Below are positions 16,597-24,996 of a stretch of DNA of 64,000 nucleotides, piece after piece; within the stretch, counting starts at the first letter, position 1, and each line of letters opens with the position of its first letter. The position numbers were made by a program, and so were the translations under genes. The stretch is from Nocardioides terrigena (GTDB taxonomy: Bacteria; Actinomycetota; Actinomycetes; Propionibacteriales; Nocardioidaceae): assembly GCF_003047265.1 (NCBI RefSeq), contig NZ_PZYY01000001.1, positions 124,001 through 188,000 on the forward strand. Reading direction: 5' to 3'. The notes under the pieces are model-generated. The model worked only from the letters and a program-made list of their open reading frames with translations. It was not told the origin of the DNA and did no database searches.

Positions 16597-17223
16597 CTAC
16601 GGCCGGGCGATGATGCCGGCCATGAACACGCTGGCCATCTCGTCGGCCAGGGTCTCGACGCTGAGCTGGCCGCCGGGACGGAACCACCGTGCCGTGCCGC
16701 TCACTGCGCTCATGACGGTGCGGTAGGTGATGAGCGGGTCCACCAAGGTGCTGAACTCGCCGGCGGAGACGCCGCGGTCGAGGGTCTCGAGCCAGAGCTC
16801 GCGGCACTCTTCGAGCCTCTCCTCCATGAAGGGAAAGATCTCCGACAGGTAGTTCCAGTCGTTGAGCATGAGGCGCAGGGCGAGCTCGCACTCGTCCAGC
16901 AGCAGCACCGACGCGCGGATAAGGCCGCGCGCGGTCTCGGTCGCGTCGAGGTCGGCATCGATCACTGCTCGGTAGCGCTCGAGCAGGGTGGTCCAGTACT
17001 GACGGATCAGCTCTTCGACCATCGACTCCTTGGACTCGAAGTGGTAGTAGAGGCTGCCTGACTGGATGCCCGCAGCATCGGCGATGTCACGGATGGTCGT
17101 TGCGAGGAAGCCCTTCTCGGCGAACAGCTGGCCGGCTATCTGGATGAGCTCGCCACGACGGTCGACGCCGCCTCGCGCCTTCTTGGCTGCGGCGGTCCGG
17201 GTGGGGGTGGTGCTCACGCTCAT
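16597..17223 (-). CDS. TetR family repressor, KstR2-like
   Basis: A 208-residue TetR regulator. The HTH region runs from RRGELIQIAGQLFAEKGFL (about residues 22-40) through TTIRDIADAAGIQSGSLYYHF to ESKESMVEELI. The HTH and the late WFRPGGQLS segment recall KstR2, the mycobacterial repressor of cholesterol ring C/D catabolism, whose effector is an acyl-CoA. The resemblance is from memory and needs alignment. The start at MSVSTTPTR (17223) gives a normal length. Divergent from the flavin monooxygenase, with two operators between them, so autoregulation is likely. Proposed to repress the whole 11.5-37.5 kb island until an acyl-CoA intermediate accumulates. Confidence 0.88.
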   Translation of the reverse strand: MSVSTTPTRTAAAKKARGGVDRRGELIQIAGQLFAEKGFLATTIRDIADAAGIQSGSLYYHFESKESMVEELIRQYWTTLLERYRAVIDADLDATETARGLIRASVLLLDECELALRLMLNDWNYLSEIFPFMEERLEECRELWLETLDRGVSAGEFSTLVDPLITYRTVMSAVSGTARWFRPGGQLSVETLADEMASVFMAGIIARP

Positions 17224-17269
17224 GAATGCTGCCTTTCCGAGGATGTCACAGGGTATCCCATGGATTTGT

Positions 17270-17281
17270 CCAAGCGCTTGG
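17270..17281. promoter_or_regulatory. Candidate KstR2-like operator, site 2a
   Basis: ccaagcgcttgg is a perfect 12-bp palindrome, with core CAAGnnCTTG as in the published KstR2 motif. On the minus strand it overlaps TTGGAC, a possible -35 for the tetR gene. Confidence 0.6.
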
Positions 17282-17292
17282 TCGTTTGTCGG

Positions 17293-17321
17293 CTGACAAC
17301 CAAGCAATCATTAGGTAGGGT
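17293..17321 (+). promoter_or_regulatory. Promoter of the monooxygenase operon with embedded operator site 2b
   Basis: CTGACA (17293-17298), 17-nt spacer, TAGGGT (17316-17321). The first codon (GTG 17329) lies 7 nt after the -10, so the mRNA is leaderless. The spacer is filled exactly by CCAAGCAATCATTAGG (17300-17315), a degenerate copy of the 16-bp operator. Confidence 0.65.
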
Positions 17322-17328
17322 CCTCGTC

Positions 17329-19143
17329 GTGACCAAGGACAACGTGGGCAGCACTGACGTCGTCGCGACGCAGCTCGAGCGCGACCTGGCGGCCTCCGAG
17401 GCCCTGGCTCGGTGGGCGGAGGGGCTGCGCGTGGGCCTGGCCAACGGCGACCCCGACCAGCTGGCCGCGCTGTTCGCGGACGACGGCTACTGGATGGACT
17501 ACCTGGCCTTCACCTGGCGGTATCGCACCTTCGCCGGTCGCGGGGAGATCGCCGAGGCCTTTGGTCGGACCCTTGACCATGCCCGTCCCAAGGAGGTCGA
17601 GGTCTCGACCCTCAGGGCGCGTCCGCGTTTCACCCGCCGCTCGGGCGTCGACGTGCTCGAGGGGTACCTGGAGTACGAGACGGCGGTGGGACACGGGACC
17701 GCCTACGTGCGGCTGCGACTCGACGACCCCTCGGGGGAGCCCCGCATCTGGATCATGCTCACCACGTTGCAGTCGCTGCGCGGCTTCGAGCACCGTACGG
17801 GGGCCAATCGTCCCAAGGGCCGCGAGCACGAGGTCGGTCGTGAGAACTGGCTCGACCGCAGGCTTCGCGAACTGCAGTTCGCCGACCGCGAGCCCGAGGT
17901 CATCATCGTCGGCGCCGGTCAGGGGGGACTGGTCCTGGGCGCCCGGCTGCGGCAGATGGGCGTCGACGTCCTCATCATCGAGAAGAACGACCGGGTCGGC
18001 GACAACTGGCGCAACCGCTACCACTCCCTGACTCTGCACAACGAGGTCGCCACCAACACCCTCCCCTACATGCCCTATCCCGAGACGTGGCCGGCCTTCT
18101 TGCCAAAGGACAAGCTGGCGCACTGGCTGGAGTCGTACGCCGAAGCAATGGAGCTCAACGTCTGGACGGGCGCCGAGGTGCTTCACGGGGAGCGTGACGA
18201 GGCGGGCGGCCGGTGGAGCGTGCGCATCCGGCGCCAGGACGGCACCGAGGTGGTCAAGACGGCCCCGCACGTGGTCCTGGCCACGGGAGGTCACAGTGGG
18301 GTCCCCAACGTCCCGCACATTCCCGGCGCCGACGACTTCGAGGGCTCGCTGTTGCACTCCAGCCGGTTCCGCGGCGGACGCGACTACGAGGGCAAGCGGG
18401 TCGTCGTCTTCGGCACCGGCAGTAGTGCCCACGACATCGCGCAGGACATCCACGAGAACGGCGCCACCGCTGTCACCATGATCCAGCGCAGCCCGACGGC
18501 CGTGATCAGCCTCGACCCCTGCGGGACGATGGTTTACGCCGCCTACTCCGACGACCGCGATCCCGCGGACGTGGACTTCGTGCAGGCCGCCACGCCGTAT
18601 CCGATCCTCAAGCAGACCTACCAGTGGCTGACCCGCAAGACCTGCGAGCTGGATCGTGACCTGATCTCCGGTCTCGAGGCCGCTGGCTTCCGCACGGACT
18701 TCGAGCCGGACGGCACCGGCTTCCACATGAAGTACCTGCGCAAGGGGGGCGGCTACTACATCAACGTCGGGTGCTCGGACCTGATCATCGACGGACAGGT
18801 TCAGGTGCGCCAGGCCGCCGACGTGGACCGGCTCGTGTCCGGCGGCGTGCTGATGCAGGACGGCAGCCAGATCGATGCCGACGCAGTGGTCCTGGCGACC
18901 GGCTACAAGAACCAGCAAGAGGGCATTCGGCTGCTCTTCGGCGACGAGGTCGCCGAGCGGGTCGGGCCTGTGTGGGGCTTCGACGAGAACCACGTCATGA
19001 GGAATGTCTGGGTCCGCACGCGCCAGGACGGCTTCTGGGTGATGGGGGGCGCGCTGATGGAGGCTCGCCTGTACTCCACCTACATGGCCCTCCAGATCAA
19101 GGCCGACCTCGAGGGTGTCCTGCCCGAGTCCGCCCTCGCCTGA
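17329..19143 (+). CDS. Flavin-containing monooxygenase with N-terminal NTF2/SnoaL-like domain
   Basis: A 604-residue two-domain protein. Residues about 20-165 resemble an NTF2/SnoaL fold (ALARWAEGLRVGLANGDPD, LFADDGYWMDYLAF). The rest is a class B flavin monooxygenase: FAD motif IVGAGQGGLVLG (about residues 193-204) and NADPH motif VFGTGSSAHD (about residues 359-368). The signature F-x-G-x3-H is present in FEGSLLHSSRFRGG and is nearer to the FMO/YUCCA form than to the strict Baeyer-Villiger form. It ends with VVLATGY and YSTYMALQIKADLEG. It could hydroxylate or insert oxygen into a ketone. The GTG start coincides with the predicted transcription start. First gene of an operon with an SDR and an acyl-CoA ligase. 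Confidence 0.88.
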   Translation: MTKDNVGSTDVVATQLERDLAASEALARWAEGLRVGLANGDPDQLAALFADDGYWMDYLAFTWRYRTFAGRGEIAEAFGRTLDHARPKEVEVSTLRARPRFTRRSGVDVLEGYLEYETAVGHGTAYVRLRLDDPSGEPRIWIMLTTLQSLRGFEHRTGANRPKGREHEVGRENWLDRRLRELQFADREPEVIIVGAGQGGLVLGARLRQMGVDVLIIEKNDRVGDNWRNRYHSLTLHNEVATNTLPYMPYPETWPAFLPKDKLAHWLESYAEAMELNVWTGAEVLHGERDEAGGRWSVRIRRQDGTEVVKTAPHVVLATGGHSGVPNVPHIPGADDFEGSLLHSSRFRGGRDYEGKRVVVFGTGSSAHDIAQDIHENGATAVTMIQRSPTAVISLDPCGTMVYAAYSDDRDPADVDFVQAATPYPILKQTYQWLTRKTCELDRDLISGLEAAGFRTDFEPDGTGFHMKYLRKGGGYYINVGCSDLIIDGQVQVRQAADVDRLVSGGVLMQDGSQIDADAVVLATGYKNQQEGIRLLFGDEVAERVGPVWGFDENHVMRNVWVRTRQDGFWVMGGALMEARLYSTYMALQIKADLEGVLPESALA

Positions 19144-19217
19144 CCTGCCCCCCGACCCGGACCCGGGTGCCCATCCGAAGCCGGGATCCATCAGCCCCAA
19201 CCCAGGAGAAGAGCACT

Positions 19218-20141
19218 GTGGAAGAAGTCTCGCTGTCCGGTCGTGTCGCCGTCGTCACCGGCGCCGGAGGAGGGCTCGGCCGGGCCTACGCCCTCGAGCT
19301 GGCCCGGCGTGGGGCAGCCGTGCTCGTCAACGACACGGGCGGAACGCTCGATGGCACCGGACAGACCTCGGCCGCGGACGCCGTGGTCGAGGAGATTCTC
19401 GGCCTGGGCGGACGTGCGGCATCGAACCAGGACTCCGTGTCGACCCCCGAAGGGGGCGAGGCCATGGTCGCGGCGGCCCTCGACAGATTCGGACGCGTCG
19501 ACGCCGTGGTGAACAACGCGGGCATCTTGCGGGACAAGAGCTTCGGCAAGATCGACTGGGACGACTTCCACGCCGTCCAGGACGTCCACCTGCGCGGAGC
19601 GGCGTACGTCAGCCAGCCGGCCTTCCGCGCGATGCGCGAGCAGGGCTACGGACGATTCGTCTTCGTGTCTTCCAACGCCGGCACCTTCGGCAGCTTCGGC
19701 CAGGCCTCCTACGGGTCGGCGAAGGCGGGCGTCATCGGCCTGGCCCAGGTGGTGGCGATCGAGGGGCAGCGGCACGGCATCCTCAGCAACGTCGTGTGTC
19801 CGCTGGCGCGGACCCGCATGACCGAGTCCATGCTCGACGCGCCGGAGGCGCTGTCGCCGGAGCACGTCGCTCCGCTGGTGGCCTACTTGGCGAGCGAGCG
19901 GTGCCGGGAGACCCATCAGGTGATCTCGGCCGGCGCGGGCCACTTCGCCCGCGTCTTCACGGGCCTGGGTGCAGGCTGGCAGGCAGATCCGGCCGAGGTG
20001 GTCTCGGCCGAGGCCGTCGCCGAGCACATGGATCGCATCCTCGACTCCTCGACGTACAGCATCCCGCTCTCGGCGCCCGAGGAGCTGGAGATGTTGGCGC
20101 CGTACGTCGCCGCTCGTACGGCCGCGGGACAAGCAGTCTGA
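19218..20141 (+). CDS. SDR family 3-hydroxyacyl-CoA dehydrogenase (MFE-2 type)
   Basis: A 307-residue SDR. It has VVTGAGGGLGRAYALELARRG (NAD loop, about residues 11-30), NDTGG, NNAGILRDKSFGK, and an active site with Ser of VSSNAGTFGS and YGSAK. The NDTGG and ILRDKSF landmarks are those of the dehydrogenase domain of peroxisomal multifunctional enzyme type 2 and its bacterial relatives, which oxidise 3-hydroxyacyl-CoA. The start is GTG 19218 (VEEVSLSGRVAVV) with aggag 10 nt before it; the much longer upstream frame is a shadow of the monooxygenase. It follows that gene by 74 nt. Confidence 0.87.
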   Translation: MEEVSLSGRVAVVTGAGGGLGRAYALELARRGAAVLVNDTGGTLDGTGQTSAADAVVEEILGLGGRAASNQDSVSTPEGGEAMVAAALDRFGRVDAVVNNAGILRDKSFGKIDWDDFHAVQDVHLRGAAYVSQPAFRAMREQGYGRFVFVSSNAGTFGSFGQASYGSAKAGVIGLAQVVAIEGQRHGILSNVVCPLARTRMTESMLDAPEALSPEHVAPLVAYLASERCRETHQVISAGAGHFARVFTGLGAGWQADPAEVVSAEAVAEHMDRILDSSTYSIPLSAPEELEMLAPYVAARTAAGQAV

Positions 20142-20144
20142 GTC

Positions 20145-21683
20145 GTGCCGGACACGCTGCGCGAGGTCGTGCTGCTCGGTCGCCGCTTCGGCGACCGGGT
20201 GGCCGTGCGGGCAGGCTCCGGGGAGCGCTCCCACAGCGACCTGGTCGACCGGGCCTCCCGGTTGGCGCGACATCTCGCGCGGAGCGGGCTGGTGCCCGGG
20301 GACAGGGTGGTCGCCATGGTGGAGGACGGGCTGCGCTCGCTCGAGCCCCATCTCGCGGCAGCCCTGGCAGGACTGGTGGTCGTGCCCGTCAATGCCCGGT
20401 TCCGCACGGAGGAGCTGGACCACATCCTGCGCGACTGTGGTGCGCGCGCCCTCGCCCACAGCAGCGGAGTGGGTGCGACTGTGGCCCGTTCCGAGGTCGT
20501 CGGGGAGCTCGACCTGGTGCTCGACACCGGCCCCGGCGACGGTGCCGCCACGAACCCGGCCTACGAGGCACTGGTCACCCAGGGGTCCAGCGACGCGCCG
20601 GACGTCCTGGTGGAACCCGACGACGTGGCGATGATCGGCTACACGAGCGGCACCACCGGCCACCCCAAGGGCGCGGTCATGACCCACCGAGCAGGGCTCG
20701 AGGCGCTACGGGCCAACCTCGTCGCCTTCCGTGTGGTGCCGTACGGCGCCTGCGCGTTCTCCGGCTCCGTGTCCTTCACCGCACTGCTGTGGGGCTTCGT
20801 CTATCCGCACCTCCACCTGGGCTGCAGCATCGACATGTTGCAGCCGGACCTGACCGTGGAGCGGTGGTTCGACCGGATGGAGGAGCACGGCAGCACGTTC
20901 ACCTTCGTCCCCACCCCCTACCTGGACGACTTCGCGGCGGAGGCATCGCGCCGCCCCGCCGCGACCGCGCGCCTGGCGGGCGTGTGCCACTCGGCCTCGC
21001 CGGCGACCGCTGGCCAGCGCGAGGCAATGGTAGCCGCCCTGGGTCCCGTGTACCTGGAGTCCTACGGGATGACCGAGACGCTCGCTGCGGTCACTGTGAC
21101 GACCTCCCTAGACCCCGGTCCCGGCTCGCAGGCTGAGTCCCCGCACCTCACGATCGGACGGCCCCTGCCCCCGGCCGACGTCTACCCCGTCGACGCCGCG
21201 GGGCGCCGTGTGGGACCAGGCGAGGTGGGTGAGCTGGTGGTCGAGTCACCCTCGCTCTTCGCCGGTTACTGGGAGCGCCCGGAGGCGACTGCTGCCGCCC
21301 TGCGCGAGGGACGACTCCACACCGGAGACCTCGGACACGTCGACCCGCACGGCTTCGTCTACGTCGATGGGCGCGAGGCGGACCTCATCATCAGCGGTGG
21401 GATGAACGTGTACCCGGCTGAGGTCGAGCGGGTGCTGCACACCCACCCCGACATCGTGGAGTCCGCGGTCGTGGGAGTGCCGCACCCCCGTTGGGGCGAG
21501 TCCGTGTGTGCGGTTGTGGTGCCGAGGGAGGGCAGTGCGTTGACCGCCGACGAGGTCGTGGACCACGTCCGGTCTCGGCTCGCGGGCTACAAGAAGCCGA
21601 CCCGGGTCGAGCTCGTCCACGCTCTGCCGCGCAACGCGAACCTCAAGGTCCTGAAGGGAGTTCTGCGCTCCCGGTTGTCGTGA
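20145..21683 (+). CDS. Acyl-CoA synthetase (AMP-binding, FadD-like), first copy
   Basis: A 512-residue adenylate-forming ligase. The P-loop is MIGYTSGTTGHPKGAVMTH (about residues 162-180). The acyl-adenylate motif region is YLESYGMTETLAAV (about residues 303-316), followed by HTGDLGHVDPHGFVYVDGR and the hinge/catalytic Lys region NANLKVLKGVLRSRL at the C-terminus. It starts at GTG 20145, 3 nt after the SDR stop. It would convert the imported carboxylic acid, or an acid released by ring opening, to its CoA ester. The second ligase at 32823 belongs to the same regulon. Confidence 0.92.
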   Translation: MPDTLREVVLLGRRFGDRVAVRAGSGERSHSDLVDRASRLARHLARSGLVPGDRVVAMVEDGLRSLEPHLAAALAGLVVVPVNARFRTEELDHILRDCGARALAHSSGVGATVARSEVVGELDLVLDTGPGDGAATNPAYEALVTQGSSDAPDVLVEPDDVAMIGYTSGTTGHPKGAVMTHRAGLEALRANLVAFRVVPYGACAFSGSVSFTALLWGFVYPHLHLGCSIDMLQPDLTVERWFDRMEEHGSTFTFVPTPYLDDFAAEASRRPAATARLAGVCHSASPATAGQREAMVAALGPVYLESYGMTETLAAVTVTTSLDPGPGSQAESPHLTIGRPLPPADVYPVDAAGRRVGPGEVGELVVESPSLFAGYWERPEATAAALREGRLHTGDLGHVDPHGFVYVDGREADLIISGGMNVYPAEVERVLHTHPDIVESAVVGVPHPRWGESVCAVVVPREGSALTADEVVDHVRSRLAGYKKPTRVELVHALPRNANLKVLKGVLRSRLS

Positions 21684-21705
21684 TCGTCCGAAGTTCGTCA
21701 TGTGC

Positions 21706-21734
21706 TTGACATCACAGTTACTGGTCCCAATACT
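21706..21734 (+). promoter_or_regulatory. Promoter of the LLM/ABC-transporter operon
   Basis: Perfect TTGACA (21706-21711), 17-nt spacer, AATACT (21729-21734). Transcription should start near 21741, inside the operator that follows. Any protein start upstream of this point is therefore excluded. Confidence 0.7.
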
Positions 21735-21737
21735 CTA

Positions 21738-21753
21738 ACAAGCAAACGCTTGG
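21738..21753. promoter_or_regulatory. Candidate KstR2-like operator, site 3
   Basis: acaagcaaacgcttgg fits CCAAGC-N4-GCTTGG with one mismatch; the symmetric context is aacaagc/gcttggtt. It covers the expected transcription start. Confidence 0.72.
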
Positions 21754-21791
21754 TTAAGAGCGACCTGCCAGTCACCCGAGAGGTTCGACCG

Positions 21792-22808
21792 TTGCGAATC
21801 GACACGACCCTGATCGAGAAAGACCTCCTCGTCTCCGGCGAGCGAGCTGTACGGGCGGAGAAGTCCGGTTTGGACGCGGTGTGGTGCACCGAGACCGGCT
21901 TGGACGTCTTCCTCCAGGCCTACGAGGTCGGCCGGCAGACGGAGACCGTGCAGCTCGGGACCGCAATCGCTGTCGCCCTGGCCCGTACGCCGATGACGGT
22001 GGCCTACAGCGCTTGGAACATCGCGGACGTCTCCGACGGTCGCTTCACGCTGGGCCTGGGGAGCCAGATCAAGGCTCACGTGGAGCGCCGCTACTCGATG
22101 ACGTGGGACCGCCCTGTCGGGCAGATGCGGGAGTTCGTGCTGGCGCTGCGGGCCATCTGGGACTCGTGGCGCACCGGAGAGCGCCTGGAGTTCGAGGGGG
22201 AGCGCTACACCCACACGCTGATGAGTCCGTTCTGGGCGCCCCGGTCGCACGATCACCGGATCCCGATCCACCTGGCTGCTGTGGGGCCCAAGATGCTCGA
22301 GATGGCCGCCGAGGTGGCCGACGGGATCATCCTCCACGCGTTCACGAACCCGTCGTACCTCGACGAGGTCACCTTCCCGGCCATCGAACGAGGTCTCGCG
22401 AAGGCGGGCCGGACGCTCGACGACATCGAGATCTCGATCCCCATGTTCATGGCGATGGGTGACACCGAGGAGGAGGTCGTCCAGAAGCGGCGCGAGGTGA
22501 CGGCCCAGCTCGCGTTCTACGGCTCGACACCGGCCTACCGGCCCGTGCTCGACGCGATCGGCTACGGGGAGCTCCAACCGGAGCTCACGTCGCTTAGCAA
22601 GTCCGGTGACTGGGACCGGCTGGCGGAGGTGGTGCCGGCGGACTTCGTCGACCACTTCGCCATCTCGGGACGGCCCGAGGAGATGCCCGACCTGGCGCGC
22701 AAGCACCTGGGCACGCGGGCGGACCGCACTTCGTCGTACTACGGATGGCCCGTGGGCGAACCCGATCGTCTCAATGCGATCTTCGAAGATTTCAGACAGG
22801 AGAACTAG
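21792..22808 (+). CDS. LLM class F420-dependent oxidoreductase
   Basis: A 338-residue luciferase-like TIM-barrel oxidoreductase. Landmarks are LGTAIAVALARTPMTVAYSAW, DGRFTLGLGSQIKAHVERRY, PIHLAAVGPKMLEMAAEVADGI and the FMAMGDTEEE region. The sequence suits the F420 branch (MSMEG_2256-like) rather than FMN enzymes, but this is by resemblance. No ATG or GTG fits. TTG at 21792 is preceded by gagagg at 8 nt and lies downstream of the mapped promoter, so the longer frame from 21702 is rejected. It is the first gene of a unit with a complete ABC importer. It would reduce or oxidise a carbonyl, or epoxidise the substrate, with F420. Confidence 0.85.
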   Translation: MRIDTTLIEKDLLVSGERAVRAEKSGLDAVWCTETGLDVFLQAYEVGRQTETVQLGTAIAVALARTPMTVAYSAWNIADVSDGRFTLGLGSQIKAHVERRYSMTWDRPVGQMREFVLALRAIWDSWRTGERLEFEGERYTHTLMSPFWAPRSHDHRIPIHLAAVGPKMLEMAAEVADGIILHAFTNPSYLDEVTFPAIERGLAKAGRTLDDIEISIPMFMAMGDTEEEVVQKRREVTAQLAFYGSTPAYRPVLDAIGYGELQPELTSLSKSGDWDRLAEVVPADFVDHFAISGRPEEMPDLARKHLGTRADRTSSYYGWPVGEPDRLNAIFEDFRQEN

Positions 22809-22811
22809 GGC

Positions 22812-24023
22812 ATGAAGAACGCACTCGTACTACGGACCACGGTGGCGCTCGCCCTGTCGGGCCTCGTGCTGGCAGGTTGTGGCAAGTCTGAGGCAGGTAG
22901 CGCGGACGAGGGGACCGTGAAGGTCGGCGTCGTCCTGCCGTTCTCGGGGGTCCAGGCGACCATCGCAAAGCTCGAGGGCCAAGGCGCCGAGGTGGCGGCC
23001 AAGATGATCAACGACGAGGGAGGCATCGACGGCCAGTGGGAGATCGAGCTGGTCGAGGTCGATGACCAGCTCGACCCGGCCCGCAGTGCCACGGTCGTCC
23101 GCGACCTCAACGACGAAGGTGTCCAGCTGGCCATCGGTGGCCAGACGTCGGACCTGTGCAAGTCCTCGGCCGAGGCCTCGCAGCGCTTCAACCTGACTTT
23201 CATCGGCGCGCACTGCACCTCGCCCGAGCTGGTGGACCCGCCCATCACCGACAACTTCTTCATGATCGGTCAGCAGATGACTGACCTCGCCACCGCTATC
23301 GGCACCGGTCTGGCCAAGCGTTACCCGGACATCGAGACCTGGGACGTCGTCACCTACGACGTCGAGGTGATGCGTGGTTCGTGGGACATCGCCAAGGAGG
23401 CCATGGAGGCCGAGCTGGGGCGCGAGGTGACGGTAGGCGAGCAGTACTCAGTGCCGATCGGCGCCACCAGCATGCGCAAGGAGATCTCCGGGCTCGTCTC
23501 CGCGGGCGACAAGGGTGACCGCGGATTGTTCCTCGGTGTGTACGGCGCCGGCACCACCAGCTTCATCCAGCAGGCCAAGCCCACTGGGCTGCTCGATGAG
23601 TACGGAGTGCTTGCGCAGACGGGCGTCTACTGGCCGACGGCTACGGCGCTCGACGGTGAGGCCCCGCCGATCTACAACGTCCACGACTACTTCTACGCCT
23701 GTCAGGACGACCCCGAGAATGACGCCTTCGTGGCCGAGTTCGAGGAGATGACGGGCGAGAAGCCGGACGCTGGCGCCTACCAGAGCTACTTGGCGATCAA
23801 GCTGCTCGAGGCGGCGGTGACCGAGGCCGGGACCACCGACTCGGCCGAGGTGCAGGAGGCGCTGCAGGGGTTGTCGATCGAGACTCCCATGGGTCCCACG
23901 ATGGACATCGGTGCCGAGAGCCACGCAGGCAAGGGCGGTGTCACGACAGCCCTGCTGCAGGGTGACCCGGACGCCCCTCAGGGCGTCTCGATCACCGAGT
24001 GCGACGTGTTCCCGGTCGACTGA
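22812..24023 (+). CDS. ABC transporter substrate-binding lipoprotein, branched-chain (LivK-like) type
   Basis: A 403-residue lipoprotein. The signal peptide MKNALVLRTTVALALSGLVLAGC ends in lipobox LAGC (Cys about residue 22). The peripheral-binding-protein type 1 fold begins at VKVGVVLPFSGVQATIAKLEGQG. It starts 3 nt after the LLM stop with aggag upstream. Ligands of this family include branched amino acids but also aromatic and steroid-like acids. Here the neighbours point to a carboxylic acid that feeds the island. Confidence 0.9.
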   Translation: MKNALVLRTTVALALSGLVLAGCGKSEAGSADEGTVKVGVVLPFSGVQATIAKLEGQGAEVAAKMINDEGGIDGQWEIELVEVDDQLDPARSATVVRDLNDEGVQLAIGGQTSDLCKSSAEASQRFNLTFIGAHCTSPELVDPPITDNFFMIGQQMTDLATAIGTGLAKRYPDIETWDVVTYDVEVMRGSWDIAKEAMEAELGREVTVGEQYSVPIGATSMRKEISGLVSAGDKGDRGLFLGVYGAGTTSFIQQAKPTGLLDEYGVLAQTGVYWPTATALDGEAPPIYNVHDYFYACQDDPENDAFVAEFEEMTGEKPDAGAYQSYLAIKLLEAAVTEAGTTDSAEVQEALQGLSIETPMGPTMDIGAESHAGKGGVTTALLQGDPDAPQGVSITECDVFPVD

Positions 24024-24045
24024 CGCCACGCCGAACCAGGTCGGG

Positions 24046-24078
24046 AGGGCTCGCCCGGCGCACCGCCAGGTGAGCCCT
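24046..24078 (+). terminator. Intra-operon hairpin after the binding-protein gene
   Basis: agggctcgcc (24046-24055) pairs with ggtgagccct (24069-24078), a 10-bp stem with one G-U pair. It lies between the binding-protein stop and the permease start, where a partial terminator or mRNA-stabilising stem would give the usual excess of binding protein. Confidence 0.5.
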
Positions 24079-24101
24079 TCCGACAAGAACGGAGAGCACC
24101 C

Positions 24102-24995
24102 ATGAACGACCTGGTTCCCATTGTCGTCGCCGGTATCGCCCAGGGCGTACCGATCTTCGTGGTGGCGAGCGGACTGACGCTCATCTACGGCGTCCTGCAC
24201 GTCCTCAACTTCGCCCACGGCGGCTTCTTCCTCATCGGGGCACTCATCGTCACCACGACCTTGCAGGGCCCGAGCCTGGCGGCCTTCGGCCTGTCCGTGC
24301 TCCTTGCCGGTGTCGGGGTGATGCTGATCGGCGTCGTGAGCGAGGTGGCGGTGTTTCGCCCCCTCTACAAGGCCGGCTCGACGGTGAGCTTCCTCGGCGC
24401 GTTCGCCCTCTTCCTGGCATTGGTCGGCATCGCCCTCCTCATCTGGGGGACCAACCCGCGGACCGTGGCCTATCCCGAGGCGCTCAACGGCTCGTTCGAC
24501 GTTGGCGGTGCCCGCGTGGGCCAGTACGACCTGGCGCTGGTCGCGGTCGGCGGTGTGATCGCGGCCGGCTTGTACCTCCTCCTCACCCGGACGTCGCTCG
24601 GGACCCGGGTGCGCGCGGTGTCCCACGACCGGACCATGGCCCTCGCCCTGGGCATCCGCGTCCAGCGGGTCTCCACCAGCATCTTTGCGATTGGTGCTTT
24701 CCTGGCCGGCGTGGCCGGCGCCCTGATCGCGCCGGTGTCTTCCATCGACGAGAGCCTGGCCCTGAGCTCGGACTACATGCTCCCGGCCTTCATCGTCATC
24801 ATCGTGGGTGGACTCGGCTCGGTGCCCGGCGCTCTGATCGCGGCCCTGGCCCTGGGTGTTCTGGAGAGTGCCTTGTTCCGGGTGGCCCCCTCCCTCAGCG
24901 GCTTCAGCTACTACCTCGTGGTGGCGCTGTTCCTGATGTTCCGTCCGCAGGGGATCTTCGGATCCCCCTCCCGTTCTACCCAGATGGCCAGGTGA
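24102..24995 (+). CDS. ABC transporter permease, LivH type
   Basis: A 297-residue inner-membrane permease with eight or so hydrophobic segments. The family motif is LNFAHGGFFLIGA near residue 34, and TRTSLGTRVRAVSHDRTMALALGIRV near residue 165 is the conserved cytoplasmic loop. It pairs with the LivM-type permease that starts 1 nt after its stop. Part of the five-gene importer 22812-27556. Confidence 0.93.
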   Translation: MNDLVPIVVAGIAQGVPIFVVASGLTLIYGVLHVLNFAHGGFFLIGALIVTTTLQGPSLAAFGLSVLLAGVGVMLIGVVSEVAVFRPLYKAGSTVSFLGAFALFLALVGIALLIWGTNPRTVAYPEALNGSFDVGGARVGQYDLALVAVGGVIAAGLYLLLTRTSLGTRVRAVSHDRTMALALGIRVQRVSTSIFAIGAFLAGVAGALIAPVSSIDESLALSSDYMLPAFIVIIVGGLGSVPGALIAALALGVLESALFRVAPSLSGFSYYLVVALFLMFRPQGIFGSPSRSTQMAR

Positions 24996-24996
24996 G

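Noticed and set aside
17329..19143. Calling the flavoprotein a Baeyer-Villiger monooxygenase outright
   Set aside because: The fingerprint lacks the Trp/Asp end of the strict BVMO motif; FEGSLLHSSRF is nearer to FMO/YUCCA. Only flavin monooxygenase is claimed.
17311..19200. Long minus-strand open frame (629 codons) opposite the flavin monooxygenase
   Set aside because: Its composition (His, Gly, Val, Arg rich, no domain) is that of a shadow frame; the plus-strand protein has intact FAD and NADPH motifs.
21702..21791. N-terminal extension of the LLM oxidoreductase
   Set aside because: These codons lie on the TTGACA/AATACT promoter and the operator, so they cannot be in the mRNA made from it.
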